Shown: positions 17,794-26,993 of the stretch, piece by piece | Position numbering within the stretch: position 1 is the stretch's first letter | How the letters are laid out: every line of letters begins with the position of its first letter | DNA from: Pseudomonas abyssi | Lineage (GTDB): Bacteria; Pseudomonadota; Gammaproteobacteria; Pseudomonadales; Pseudomonadaceae | Assembly (NCBI RefSeq): GCF_002307495.1 | Contig: NZ_NTMR01000002.1 | Span: forward strand, 1 to 64,000 | DNA length: 64,000 nt | Reading direction: 5' to 3' | Made by a program: the position numbers and the translations under genes | Notes under the pieces: model-generated | The model's database searches: none | The model's input: only the letters and a program-made list of their open reading frames with translations | Told to the model about the DNA's origin: nothing

Positions 17794-19158
17794 ATGGAAG
17801 CAATCATTGCCCTTATCGGGGATATCAACGGGATTGTCTGGGGGCCAGCCATGCTGGCGCTACTGGCCGGCACCGGCCTGTATCTGACGCTAGGTCTCAA
17901 GCTGACACCGCAACGCAAGCTGTTCTACGGCTTCAGCATGCTCTGGCGCGGCCGCAAAAGCAGTGATGAGGGTGACATCAGCCCGTTCAACGCCCTGATG
18001 ACCGCACTCTCCGCCACCGTCGGCACCGGTAACATCGCGGGCGTCGCTACCGCGGTCTTTCTGGGCGGCCCGGGCGCGCTGTTCTGGATGTGGGTTATCG
18101 CCCTGGTAGGCATGGCAACCAAGTTCTGCGAGGCCGTTCTGGCTGTGCGCTATCGCGAGAAGGATGCACGTGGCAACCACGTTGGCGGCCCGATGTACTA
18201 CATCAAGAACGGCCTGGGCGAGAAATGGAAATGGCTTGGTATGCTCTTTGCCATTTTTGGCATGCTCGCCGGCTTCGGCATCGGCAACACCATCCAGTCC
18301 AACTCGGTTGCAGACGCCCTGAGCAGCTCGTTCAACATCCCCAAACTGGCGACCGGCATCATCATCGCTGTATTGGTGGCACTGGTACTGCTGGGCGGCA
18401 TCAAGCGTATCGGTGAAGTGGCGGGCAAGCTGGTACCGATTATGGCGATCTTCTACGTTGGCGGCGGCCTGATCATCCTGATCCTGCATGCCGACAAGAT
18501 CCCGGAAGCCTTCAGCCAGATTTTCTACTACGCCTTCAACCCGAGCGCAGCGGCCGGTGGCTTTGCCGGTGCAACCGTCTGGATGGCGATGCGCTTCGGT
18601 ATTGCCCGCGGTGTCTTCTCCAACGAGGCCGGCCTGGGTAGCGCACCTATCGCCCACGCTGCCGCACAGACCAACAACCCGATCCGCCAGGGCACCATCG
18701 CGATGCTCGGTACCTTCATTGATACCATCATCATCTGCTCGATTACCGGCCTGGTGATCATGGTGACCGGTGCGTGGACCAGTGGCGAGAACGGTGCTCC
18801 GCTGTCGGCGCTGGCCTTCAGTCAGGGTCTGCCGGGTTCCTGGGGCCAGTACATTGTCAGCATCGGCCTGGCTGTGTTCGCCTTCACCACCATCATCGGC
18901 TGGAGCTTCTACTCCGAGAAGTGCACCCAGTTCCTGTTTGGTGAGCGCTCCAACCTGCCGTTCCGCCTGCTGTGGATCATTGCGATTCCGCTGGGCACTC
19001 TGCCGGGTATCGATCTGAACAGCCTGTGGCTGGTGGCTGATACGCTGAACGCCATGATGGCCATTCCCAACCTGATTGCACTGTTGCTGCTCAGCCCCGT
19101 GGTCTTCAAACTGACCAAGGACTATTTTGCCGACCCGGCAAACTACATGAACAAGTAA
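17794..19158 (+). CDS. alanine/glycine:cation symporter (AGCS family)
   Basis: The 454-residue inner-membrane protein imports alanine or glycine with Na+ or H+. Family landmarks are clear: ALMTALSATVGTGNIAGVAT near residues 67-86, GGPMYYIKNG, and the NEAGLGSAPIAHAAAQTNNP block near 275-294. GGAGCG precedes the ATG. As I recall, DUF1631 and nadC are direct neighbours in P. aeruginosa, so this gene and its long leader appear inserted between them. Confidence 0.94.
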   Translation: MEAIIALIGDINGIVWGPAMLALLAGTGLYLTLGLKLTPQRKLFYGFSMLWRGRKSSDEGDISPFNALMTALSATVGTGNIAGVATAVFLGGPGALFWMWVIALVGMATKFCEAVLAVRYREKDARGNHVGGPMYYIKNGLGEKWKWLGMLFAIFGMLAGFGIGNTIQSNSVADALSSSFNIPKLATGIIIAVLVALVLLGGIKRIGEVAGKLVPIMAIFYVGGGLIILILHADKIPEAFSQIFYYAFNPSAAAGGFAGATVWMAMRFGIARGVFSNEAGLGSAPIAHAAAQTNNPIRQGTIAMLGTFIDTIIICSITGLVIMVTGAWTSGENGAPLSALAFSQGLPGSWGQYIVSIGLAVFAFTTIIGWSFYSEKCTQFLFGERSNLPFRLLWIIAIPLGTLPGIDLNSLWLVADTLNAMMAIPNLIALLLLSPVVFKLTKDYFADPANYMNK

Positions 19159-19177
19159 CCTGCTCAGGTAACGCACA

Positions 19178-19206
19178 GATGCCCGCCGCCAGGCGGGCAT
19201 TTTTGT
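19178..19206 (+). terminator. rho-independent terminator of the symporter gene
   Basis: The stem atgcccgcc / ggcgggcat with loop GCCA is followed by TTTTTGTT, 20 bases after the stop codon. Confidence 0.92.
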
Positions 19207-19255
19207 TGCGATCGGGTATACTCGCCGGCATTTGCGACCAGACGCCGGAGCCAGC

Positions 19256-20116
19256 ATGCCCAACCTCACTCTCGACAGCCTGCAGACCACCATCGTTGAT
19301 GACGTCCGCCGTGCCTTGGCCGAAGACGTGGGCGATGGCGACATCACTGCCAGCCTGATTCCTGCCGACCGTCAGGCCGATGGCCGCATCATCACCCGCG
19401 AGCCTGCGGTGTTCTGTGGCAAGGCCTGGGCAGACGAAGTCGCTCGTCAGGTCGACCCGCAAATCGCCATCGAGTGGCTGGTCAATGATGGCGACAACCT
19501 GCTCGCAGACCAGACTCTCTGCCGCTTCAGCGGCCCCGCTCGCGGCCTGCTGACCGCGGAGCGCTCGATGCTCAACTTCATCCAGCTGCTGTCAGCCACG
19601 GCCACCCGCAGCCGCCACTTCGCGGACATGGTTGCCGGCACCCGCGTCATGCTGCTGGATACCCGCAAGACGCTGCCCGGTCTGCGCCTGGCACAGAAGT
19701 ATGCCGTCACCTGCGGCGGCTGCCACAACCACCGTATCGGCCTGTATGACGCCTTCCTGATCAAGGAAAACCACATTGCCGCCTGTGGCGGCATCGCCCA
19801 GGCCGTCAGCCGAGCCCATGAGATCGCTCCGGGCAAGCCGATCGAGGTAGAAGTGGAAAGTCTGGATGAGCTGAAACAGGCGCTGGACGCTGGCGCCGAC
19901 ATCGTCATGCTCGACGAGCTGAGCGATGCCGACATGCGCACGGCGGTCACACTCAACGCCGGACGCGCCAAGCTGGAAGCCTCTGGCGGTATCACCGAGG
20001 CGACCCTGCGCAGTGTCGCCGAAACCGGTGTGGACTATATCTCGATCGGCAGCCTGACCAAGGACATCAAGGCAGTAGATCTGTCCATGCGCCTGCGCTT
20101 TCAGGCCGCCAGTTAA
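19256..20116 (+). CDS. nadC: nicotinate-nucleotide pyrophosphorylase (carboxylating), quinolinate phosphoribosyltransferase
   Basis: The 286-residue enzyme converts quinolinate and PRPP to nicotinate mononucleotide in de novo NAD synthesis. Conserved features include [13 protein letters not shown] near the N-terminus, [36 protein letters not shown], and EVEVESLDE. The ATG at 19256 is preferred over a TTG eight codons upstream because GGAG sits just before it. A TATACT box at 19217-19222 may belong to its promoter. Confidence 0.97.
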   Translation: MPNLTLDSLQTTIVDDVRRALAEDVGDGDITASLIPADRQADGRIITREPAVFCGKAWADEVARQVDPQIAIEWLVNDGDNLLADQTLCRFSGPARGLLTAERSMLNFIQLLSATATRSRHFADMVAGTRVMLLDTRKTLPGLRLAQKYAVTCGGCHNHRIGLYDAFLIKENHIAACGGIAQAVSRAHEIAPGKPIEVEVESLDELKQALDAGADIVMLDELSDADMRTAVTLNAGRAKLEASGGITEATLRSVAETGVDYISIGSLTKDIKAVDLSMRLRFQAAS

Positions 20117-20121
20117 GGTAA

Positions 20122-20141
20122 GGCGCGGTCAAAGCCGCGCC
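20122..20141. terminator. hairpin between convergent nadC and HAD gene
   Basis: The perfect seven-base GC stem ggcgcgg/ccgcgcc with a six-base loop overlaps the stop of the HAD gene. There is no T-run, so its activity is uncertain. Confidence 0.4.
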
Positions 20142-20719
20142 AGCAAGGCGTTACAGCTCGGCAGATGCCAGTCGGTCAACTCAGGCCAGGGATTGTCCGG
20201 CAGGATCAGGCAGGTACGACTGCCGGCCGCCCTGCCCGCCTCAAGATCAAAGCGAAAATCCCCCACCATGACGGCCTCGTCCGGTGACAGCTGCCAGCGA
20301 TCCAGCAATTGGTGAATGCCATCGGGTGAAGGTTTGGGCGCAGCGTCCTCCCGCCCGAGCACATCTTCGGCGGCAAAACAGTCGAGAATCCCGAGGCAAC
20401 TGAGCGTCGAGCGTGCGACCACCTGCAGGTTGCGGGTCAAGATACCCAGCCGCCGCCCCTGCTCACGCAGTTGGCGCACCAGCTCCACAGCACCCGGTGC
20501 CGGTTCCACTTCAGCCGCCAGACGCAGCTCGATGGCATCGAGCTGGGCTTTCATGGCGGTGTAGTCGGCGGCTGGCAGGGTCGCCATGTAAGTCAGGATA
20601 TCCGCGTCAGCCGGCACGCCAAGCTCCCGACGAATCGCCGGAAAATCGTGCTGAGCCAGCGTCAGCGTGCCGTCCAGATCAAACACCCAGCCACGCAACT
20701 GGTGCATCTCAGCGCTCAA
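20129..20719 (-). CDS. HAD-superfamily phosphatase
   Basis: The 196-residue protein has HAD motif I DLDGT (D14-x-D16), motif II T in ILTRN, a Lys in PKPSPDG and motif IV GDFRFD. The cap is of the small helical type, as in phosphoglycolate phosphatase-like enzymes. The substrate cannot be told from sequence. Its start overlaps the tesB stop by 11 bases, suggesting an operon tesB-HAD. The ATG four codons in is an alternative start. Confidence 0.85.
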   Translation of the reverse strand: MSAEMHQLRGWVFDLDGTLTLAQHDFPAIRRELGVPADADILTYMATLPAADYTAMKAQLDAIELRLAAEVEPAPGAVELVRQLREQGRRLGILTRNLQVVARSTLSCLGILDCFAAEDVLGREDAAPKPSPDGIHQLLDRWQLSPDEAVMVGDFRFDLEAGRAAGSRTCLILPDNPWPELTDWHLPSCNALLARL

Positions 20720-21572
20720 CCTTGCGCATCAGCGACTCCTGGGCCACCGAGGCCACCAGTTCGCCGGCCCGGTTGAATATCTGACCACGTGAAAGGCCAC
20801 GCGAGCCGCTGGCCGACGGGCTGTCCATGGCATACAGCAGCCAGTCGTCCATCCGCAGCGGGCGGTGATACCAGAGCGAGTGATCCAGGCTCGCCACCTG
20901 CATGGCGGTTGACCAGCTGGAAATACCGTGCGGCTGCATGGCCGTGCCCAGCAGGTGAAAGTCCGAGGCGTAAGCCAGCAGATAGCGGTGTACCTGCGGA
21001 TCATCCGGCAGGGCACCGTCGGCGCGATACCACATGTAGCGCACCGGCTCACCGACCTTCGGCTCAAAGGGGTTGAACTCACCGACCGGACGAATCTCGA
21101 TCGGTTTGCCACCCAGCGCCTTATCGCGCACCTTTTCATGAATGAGGTGCTGATAGCGGCGAGTCCACTCGGTTTCGTTGGGCAGGTCCTCTGGGCCTGG
21201 CACATCAGGCATCACTGCCTGGTGCTCATAACCCGCCTCATCGCCCTGAAAGGAACTGATCATAGTGAAGATCGGCTTGCCCTTCTGGATCGCCTGCACG
21301 CGGCGAGTAGTGAAGCTGCCGCCATCACGCAGCGGATCTACTTGATAGACAATCGGCAGATCGGCATTGCCCGGGCGCAGAAAGTAACCGTGCACCGAAT
21401 GCACATGGCGCTCAGGATCGACTGTCTGGCTGGCCGCTGACAACGACTGCCCAAGTACCTGCCCGCCAAACAATTGCTTGAAACCCAGGTCCTGGCTGCG
21501 GCCACGAAACAGGTTTTCCTCGATCTTCTCCAGCGCCAGCAGGTCTACCAGATCATCCAGCAGTTCGCTCAT
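20709..21572 (-). CDS. tesB: acyl-CoA thioesterase II
   Basis: The 287-residue double hot-dog protein matches TesB, which hydrolyses medium- and long-chain acyl-CoA. Conserved stretches include FGGQVLGQSLSAA, VHSVHGYFLRPG, and the C-terminal SLDHSLWYHRP and RGLSRGQIFNRAGELVASVAQE. Asp, Thr/Ser and Gln catalytic positions appear intact in these blocks. GTGAGGA precedes the ATG. Confidence 0.95.
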   Translation of the reverse strand: MSELLDDLVDLLALEKIEENLFRGRSQDLGFKQLFGGQVLGQSLSAASQTVDPERHVHSVHGYFLRPGNADLPIVYQVDPLRDGGSFTTRRVQAIQKGKPIFTMISSFQGDEAGYEHQAVMPDVPGPEDLPNETEWTRRYQHLIHEKVRDKALGGKPIEIRPVGEFNPFEPKVGEPVRYMWYRADGALPDDPQVHRYLLAYASDFHLLGTAMQPHGISSWSTAMQVASLDHSLWYHRPLRMDDWLLYAMDSPSASGSRGLSRGQIFNRAGELVASVAQESLMRKVER

Positions 21573-21764
21573 AGTGCGTCCTCACGTGATTCCCAGCCAC
21601 TCACGGCGGGTACTTCTTGACAGTAGTGGCGACGTGCTCGTCGCTCGAATGGCCGTCAGTTTAACCCGGATTGTCTCGCATTAGCACAATGCACCGGCGC
21701 CGAGACTTGCCTGCCTCAGGAGCCCTGCGCATACTCGCACAGCCAGACCTCCGCTGGAGAACCC

Positions 21765-22685
21765 ATGGATCTTCCGCTGATCTACCATCAGGATTACAGC
21801 TTCCCCTTTCCCGCTCCACACCGTTTTCCGATGGACAAGTTCGTGCGCTTGCACGATCACCTGCGAGCCAGCGAGCTGCTGCACGCAGGCAACCTATACC
21901 GCCCCGAGCGCTGCAGCCGTGAGTTACTGTCCCTGGCCCACGACCCGGACTACGTTGCGCGCTTTCACGACAATGAACTGGACCCCAGCGCGCTACGACG
22001 CATGGGTCTGCCCTGGAGCGAAGCACTGGTGAAACGCACCACGCGCGCGGTCGGCGGCTCCCTGCTGACCGCCGAACTGGCGCTACAACACGGCCTGGCC
22101 TGCCACTTGGCTGGCGGCACCCACCACGCCCATCGCGACTTTGCCTCCGGCTTCTGCATCTTCAATGACCTGGCGATTATCAGCCTGTCACTGCTGGCCA
22201 GCGATACCGTCCAGTCGATCCTGATCATTGATTGCGATGTCCATCAGGGCGACGGCACCGCCAGCATCCTTCAGAACATCGACGCCGCCGTGACCGTGTC
22301 GCTGCACTGCGAAAACAACTTTCCGGCGCGCAAGGCGCAGAGCGACTGGGACATTCCTCTGCCGCGCGGCCTGGATGACGCTGGCTACCTGCACACCTTG
22401 GAGCAGGTGCTCAACTATCTACTGCCCCTCTACCAGCCTGACCTGGTGCTGTACGACGCCGGGGTCGACGTCCACCAGCAGGACGCTCTCGGCTACCTGC
22501 ATTTGACCGACGCCGGCATCGCGGCGCGCGATCACCTGGTGATCAACCGTTGTCTGGCACAGGACATTCCGGTGTGCGCTGTGATTGGCGGCGGCTACGA
22601 CCGGGACCGCGACGCCCTGGCGCGCCGCCACGGCATCCTGCATCACAGCGCAGCGGCCATTTGGCAGCAGCGCGGTTTGGGCTAA
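21765..22685 (+). CDS. histone deacetylase-like zinc deacetylase
   Basis: The 306-residue protein belongs to the HDAC/acetoin-utilisation/acetylpolyamine hydrolase superfamily and is closest in layout to bacterial HDAC11-like (class IV type) members. The catalytic GGTHHAH is at residues 117-123. The zinc site has DCDVH (D158, H160) and a downstream Asp in DAGVDVH (D235). The substrate may be an acetylated small amine or protein lysine, and sequence alone does not decide. It heads an apparent run with the flavoprotein and YnfA-like genes. Confidence 0.88.
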   Translation: MDLPLIYHQDYSFPFPAPHRFPMDKFVRLHDHLRASELLHAGNLYRPERCSRELLSLAHDPDYVARFHDNELDPSALRRMGLPWSEALVKRTTRAVGGSLLTAELALQHGLACHLAGGTHHAHRDFASGFCIFNDLAIISLSLLASDTVQSILIIDCDVHQGDGTASILQNIDAAVTVSLHCENNFPARKAQSDWDIPLPRGLDDAGYLHTLEQVLNYLLPLYQPDLVLYDAGVDVHQQDALGYLHLTDAGIAARDHLVINRCLAQDIPVCAVIGGGYDRDRDALARRHGILHHSAAAIWQQRGLG

Positions 22686-22715
22686 ACTGCGCGCCCCAAC
22701 GTACAGGAACAGCCG

Positions 22716-23966
22716 ATGACCGTCGCCCCAGCACATCCTGCCCAACCCATTGCCATTATTGGCGGCGGGCCGGCCGGACTCATGGCCGCCGACATCCTCT
22801 CCGCAGCAGGCCATGTCGTTGACCTGTATGACGCCATGCCCTCCGTTGGCCGCAAATTCCTGCTGGCCGGCGTCGGCGGCATGAACATCACCCACTCCGA
22901 GGCTGCGGCGCCGTTTCTGTCGCGCTACCGCGAAGCCGCGCCCTGGGTGGGTCGCTGGCTTGCCGAGTTCGACGCGCACGCGCTGCGCGACTGGATTCAT
23001 GATCTGGGTATCGACACCTTTGTCGGCAGCTCAGGGCGCGTCTTCCCGACCGATATGAAAGCCGCGCCGCTACTGCGAGCCTGGCTCAGGCGCCTGCGCG
23101 AACAGGGCGTGACGCTGCACACACGTCATCGCTGGCTGGGCTGGGGCGAGCATCAACAGCTGCGTTTTTCCAGCCCGCAGGGCGAGGTAAGCGCAGCGCC
23201 AGCGGCAACCCTGCTGGCTATGGGCGGCGGCAGCTGGGCACGACTGGGCTCCGACGGCAGCTGGGCGCCTTTGCTTGCCGAGCGGGGCGTTACCCTGCGT
23301 AGCCTGCGTCCCAGCAATTGCGGCTTCATCAGCCCCTGGTCCGCCTTTCTCAGTGAGCGCTTCGCCGGTCAGCCACTCAAGCAGATCATCGCGACCACCC
23401 GGAGCCCGGATGGCGAGCTCATCAGCCGTCGTGGCGAAGCAATACTGACCCACGACGGCCTGGAAGGCAGTCTGATCTACGCCCTGTCCGCCGCCCTGCG
23501 CGAACAGCTGGAAGCAGGCACTCGCGCACAACTGACACTCGATCTGGCCCCGGATCACACGCAAGCGCAACTGCAACAGGCCCTCAGCCAACCGCGCAAG
23601 GGCCAAAGCCTCAGCAATCTGCTGCGCAAGAAGGCGGGGCTGGACGGCGTTAAAGTGGCACTACTGCACGAATGCCTGAGCAAGGACGCTATCGCGGACA
23701 CCCATACTCTGACTGCCGGCATCAAGGCACTGCCCATTACCCTGACCGGCACCCGCCCACTGGACGAAGCCATCAGTAGCGCAGGCGGCGTATGCCGTAG
23801 TGCGCTGGACGACCAGTTGATGCTAAACGCCCTGCCCGGCACCTTCTGTGCCGGCGAGATGCTCGACTGGGAAGCCCCCACCGGCGGTTACCTGCTGACG
23901 GCCTGCTTTGCCAGCGGGCGTCATGCCGCCCATGGGATGCTCAACTGGCTCAAGGACCACAACTGA
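22716..23966 (+). CDS. NAD(P)/FAD-dependent oxidoreductase, HI0933 family (TIGR03862-like)
   Basis: The 416-residue flavoprotein starts with a Rossmann FAD motif IGGGPAG (residues 15-21). It carries the family's [18 protein letters not shown] near 45-62 and the C-terminal [10 protein letters not shown], with [25 protein letters not shown]. The reaction of this family is not settled. It starts 30 bases after the deacetylase gene and its TGA overlaps the next ATG by one base. Confidence 0.88.
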   Translation: MTVAPAHPAQPIAIIGGGPAGLMAADILSAAGHVVDLYDAMPSVGRKFLLAGVGGMNITHSEAAAPFLSRYREAAPWVGRWLAEFDAHALRDWIHDLGIDTFVGSSGRVFPTDMKAAPLLRAWLRRLREQGVTLHTRHRWLGWGEHQQLRFSSPQGEVSAAPAATLLAMGGGSWARLGSDGSWAPLLAERGVTLRSLRPSNCGFISPWSAFLSERFAGQPLKQIIATTRSPDGELISRRGEAILTHDGLEGSLIYALSAALREQLEAGTRAQLTLDLAPDHTQAQLQQALSQPRKGQSLSNLLRKKAGLDGVKVALLHECLSKDAIADTHTLTAGIKALPITLTGTRPLDEAISSAGGVCRSALDDQLMLNALPGTFCAGEMLDWEAPTGGYLLTACFASGRHAAHGMLNWLKDHN

Positions 23967-24298
23967 TGCCTGAACTGAAAACCCTCGGCCTGTTCATCCT
24001 GACCGCGCTGGCAGAGATTGTCGGCTGCTACCTGCCCTATCTGTGGCTGCGCGAAGGCAAGTCAGCCTGGCTGCTGATTCCCGCCGCGCTCAGCCTCGCC
24101 GCCTTCGCCTGGCTGCTGAGTCTGCACCCCACGGCTGCCGGGCGCGTCTACGCCGCCTACGGTGGGGTATATATCGCCGTGGCCATCGGCTGGTTGTGGT
24201 GGGTTGACGGCATTCGCCCAACCCAGTGGGATCTGCTGGGGTCAGCCATTGCACTGCTCGGCATGGCGATCATCATGTTTGCGCCCAAGACAAGCTGA
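23966..24298 (+). CDS. YnfA family small membrane protein
   Basis: This 110-residue protein has four predicted transmembrane helices with the family's [19 protein letters not shown] near residues 17-35 and YAAYGGVYI near 60-68. YnfA relatives resemble SMR-type transporters, and the function is not well defined. It is translationally coupled (TGATG overlap) to the flavoprotein gene. Confidence 0.9.
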   Translation: MPELKTLGLFILTALAEIVGCYLPYLWLREGKSAWLLIPAALSLAAFAWLLSLHPTAAGRVYAAYGGVYIAVAIGWLWWVDGIRPTQWDLLGSAIALLGMAIIMFAPKTS

Positions 24299-24342
24299 AG
24301 ATAGCATAGCGCCACCCCCACCTATCGAAAGGAATCGTTACT

Positions 24343-25017
24343 GTGCTTCGACCCCTTATGCTGTCTGTGGCGCTTGCCGGCGTCGTGCTCATTTCAGGCT
24401 GTGCTACCGAGTCCTCTCGCACCATCGAAGCGCCCCGCGTCACCAGCTACGGCACCAGCTATCAGGGTGTACGCGCGCCCATCGCCGTTGGTCAGTTCGA
24501 CAATCGCTCCAGCTATCAGCGCGGGATTTTCTCGGACGGTGTAGATCGCCTCGGCAATCAGGCCAAAACCACCCTGGTGACCCACCTGCAGCAGACCAAC
24601 CGCTTCAATGTCCTGGAACGAACCAACATGGCTCAGTTGGCTACCGAGGCTGGCTATAGCGGCGCAACCCAGAACATCAAGGGCGCCAGCTACGTGATTA
24701 CCGGAGACGTCACCGAGTTTGGCCGCAAGGTCACCGGCGATCACCAGCTATTCGGCATCCTCGGTCGCGGTAAGTCGCAGATTGCCTACGCCAAGGTGGC
24801 CTTGAACGTAGTGGATGTCGGCACCTCCGAAGTCATTTTCTCCACTCAGGGAGCCGGCGAGTACAGCCTGTCCAATCGCGAAGTAGTGGGCTTTGGCGGC
24901 ACCGCCGGTTATGACGCAACGCTGAACGGCAAGGTGCTGGACCTGGCCATCCGCGAAGCCGTCAACAACCTGGTACAGGGTGTCGAGTCCGGTGCCTGGA
25001 ACCCGGCCGGAAACTGA
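24343..25017 (+). CDS. CsgG/HfaB family lipoprotein
   Basis: The 224-residue protein starts at a GTG preceded by AAAGGAA and has a lipoprotein signal with lipobox ISGC (Cys20). The CsgG-like domain (VGQFDNRS..., QTNRFNVLERTNMAQL, YVITGDVTEFGRK) resembles the subunit of the curli secretion pore. No curli genes (csgA, B, E or F) are nearby. It heads a three-lipoprotein operon. Confidence 0.9.
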   Translation: MLRPLMLSVALAGVVLISGCATESSRTIEAPRVTSYGTSYQGVRAPIAVGQFDNRSSYQRGIFSDGVDRLGNQAKTTLVTHLQQTNRFNVLERTNMAQLATEAGYSGATQNIKGASYVITGDVTEFGRKVTGDHQLFGILGRGKSQIAYAKVALNVVDVGTSEVIFSTQGAGEYSLSNREVVGFGGTAGYDATLNGKVLDLAIREAVNNLVQGVESGAWNPAGN

Positions 25018-25035
25018 TAACAACAAGGAAGTAAC

Positions 25036-25398
25036 ATGACGCTGAAATATCTGCGCAGCAGCGGCCTGCTGGCCGCGGCTCTCGTGGCTGGCTGCGCGCC
25101 AGTCAATCAACCGCTCTATCATTGGGGCGACTATCAGCAAACGATTTATCAGTACCACCAGGACGGCGTTACCGATTACGCCGCGCAGGTTGGTCGCGTT
25201 GAAGCCCTGCTGAATCAGGCGCAGGCTCAGGGCAAGAGCGTGCCCCCGGGCCTGCATGCCCACCTGGGCATGCTCTACTTCAACACAGGCCGGGAGATCG
25301 AGGCACGCGAGCAATTTGCCATGGAAAAATCCCTGTTCCCGGAATCCGGGCATTTTGTCGATTACGTGCTGAAGGCACAGCCGGAGCACAACCAATGA
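25036..25398 (+). CDS. DUF4810 lipoprotein
   Basis: The 120-residue protein has a lipobox VAGC (Cys20), then a short helical domain containing YHWGDYQQTIYQY and LGMLYFNTGREIEAREQFAMEK, which resembles a single TPR-like pair. DUF4810 proteins are regularly encoded between a CsgG-like and a GNA1162-like lipoprotein, as here. The function is unknown. It overlaps the next gene by four bases (ATGA). Confidence 0.88.
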   Translation: MTLKYLRSSGLLAAALVAGCAPVNQPLYHWGDYQQTIYQYHQDGVTDYAAQVGRVEALLNQAQAQGKSVPPGLHAHLGMLYFNTGREIEAREQFAMEKSLFPESGHFVDYVLKAQPEHNQ

Positions 25399-26048
25399 GA
25401 TCAATTCTGAGCCTGACTCTGGTGCTGCTGATCAGCCTGCTGACCGGCTGCGCCACACAGTCCACCTATGACTACACGGCTTTTCGTGAGAGCAAGCCCA
25501 GATCCATTCTGGTCCTGCCGCCGGTCAACGACTCACTGGAAGTCGGCGCCAGCTACAGCTTCCTGTCGCAGGTGAGTTATCCGCTGGCTGAATCCGGGTA
25601 TTACGTTTTCCCGGTTGCGGTCGCTGAGGAAACATTTCGCGAGAACGGCCTGACTGACCCGCAGGAGATCCACGCGCTGCCGCTGGAGAAGCTGAACGAC
25701 GTATTTGGTGCCGACTCGGTGATGTACATCAAGATCACCCAGTACGGCACCAGCTACCAGATCATCGCCAGCGATACTCGGGTAACCGCTGAGGCATCAC
25801 TGGTCGACAGCCGGTCCGGTCAGTTGCTCTGGAAAGGTGCGGCCACCGCTTCCAGCACCGAGCAAAGCAACAACAACGGCGGCGGTCTGGTCGGTATGCT
25901 GGTCGTAGCTCTGGTAGACCAGGTGATCAATACCACCACGGAGCGCAGCCACCAGATTGCTGGCATTACCAGCATGCGACTGCTCACCACCCACAGCGTC
26001 AACGGCATTCTGCCCGGCCCACGCGCACCAGCACTGCAGCGTCAGTAA
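25395..26048 (+). CDS. GNA1162 / DUF799 family lipoprotein
   Basis: The 217-residue protein has a lipobox LTGC (Cys19). Its TolB-N/CsgG-like fold includes SILVLPPVNDSLEV, ESGYYVFPVAVAEETFRENGL and YGTSYQIIASDTRV. It corresponds to the meningococcal surface lipoprotein GNA1162 family. A Ser/Asn/Gly-rich stretch near 151-160 precedes a hydrophobic helix. It is the last gene of the CsgG-DUF4810-GNA1162 operon, coupled by an ATGA overlap. Confidence 0.88.
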   Translation: MRSILSLTLVLLISLLTGCATQSTYDYTAFRESKPRSILVLPPVNDSLEVGASYSFLSQVSYPLAESGYYVFPVAVAEETFRENGLTDPQEIHALPLEKLNDVFGADSVMYIKITQYGTSYQIIASDTRVTAEASLVDSRSGQLLWKGAATASSTEQSNNNGGGLVGMLVVALVDQVINTTTERSHQIAGITSMRLLTTHSVNGILPGPRAPALQRQ

Positions 26049-26054
26049 CATCGC

Positions 26055-26078
26055 CTGCGCAGGCTGAGCCTGCGCACG
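26055..26078. terminator. hairpin after the lipoprotein operon
   Basis: The nine-base stem tgcgcaggc/gcctgcgca with loop TGA lies between convergent genes. A T-run is lacking, so it is only a candidate. Confidence 0.4.
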
Positions 26079-26083
26079 CACCT

Positions 26084-26911
26084 TCATTCGCCCTGCGAGC
26101 GCACCTTCACACCCGACAGCCGCGGCACCATCCAGCGCTCGAACAGCCGTGGGAAAAAGCGCGCAATCAAACGTGCCTGCCAGTCGACGTTGGACAGAAT
26201 CAGTTGCCGCTTGCGCCGGCAAGCACCGCGATAAATAGCCTCTGCCACCTCCGCTGGGGCAGACACCTTGAATGGCATGGATGTGGTCGCCTGCGCCACC
26301 GAGCCGTCTCCCACCAGTGCGTTCTTGCGGATATCGGTCGCGGTAAAGCCCGGAGACACCAGCATCACGTTGACGCCCTGCTCGCGCACTTCCATGCGCA
26401 GGGTTTCAAACAGGCCATGCAGCGCATGCTTGCTGGCGTTATAGGCGCTGCGGTTGAGCAACGGGGCGAAGCTCGACAGCGAGCTGAGTACGATCACCTG
26501 ACCGCGGCGCTCAAGCAGGCTTGGCAGGGCATGACGGGTACAGTTGACGGCACCGAAGTAGTTCACCGCCATGATCCGCTGGAACACCGACAAGTCGGTA
26601 TCGGCAAAGGCGCTGCGGTGGGTGATGCCGGCATTATTGATCAGCAGATCAATGCCGCCGAAACGCTCGACGACCTGGGCCATTGCCTCGGCGCAGGCCT
26701 GGTCATCGGACACATCGCAGTTGATCGCCAGCACATCGGCATTGAGTTTGTCATGCAGTTGCTGGCGGAAGGCGACCAGCGACTCGTCCTGCACATCGAG
26801 GATAGCCAGATGCGCACCCGCCTGCGCGAAGCGCAACGCCAGCGCCCGACCGATTCCGGCGCAGCCGCCGGTAATCACTACAACCTTCTGCTGAAACGCC
26901 CCTCTGCCCAT
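26084..26911 (-). CDS. SDR-family oxidoreductase (membrane-associated type)
   Basis: The 275-residue short-chain dehydrogenase has TGGCAGIG (14-21), NNAG, and the catalytic YNASK, with Ser in SSLSSFAP. The C-terminal extension (RLIARFFPRLFERWMVPRL) is basic and amphipathic, as in SDRs that act on lipids near the membrane. The substrate is unknown. Confidence 0.85.
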   Translation of the reverse strand: MGRGAFQQKVVVITGGCAGIGRALALRFAQAGAHLAILDVQDESLVAFRQQLHDKLNADVLAINCDVSDDQACAEAMAQVVERFGGIDLLINNAGITHRSAFADTDLSVFQRIMAVNYFGAVNCTRHALPSLLERRGQVIVLSSLSSFAPLLNRSAYNASKHALHGLFETLRMEVREQGVNVMLVSPGFTATDIRKNALVGDGSVAQATTSMPFKVSAPAEVAEAIYRGACRRKRQLILSNVDWQARLIARFFPRLFERWMVPRLSGVKVRSQGE

Positions 26912-26993
26912 GTCGCCTCCTGCTGTCGCGGTTGGCTTTCAGCGTAAAGCCGAAGCGCGGCAGCAGCAAGCAACGGGACCGAGAATGACCAAA

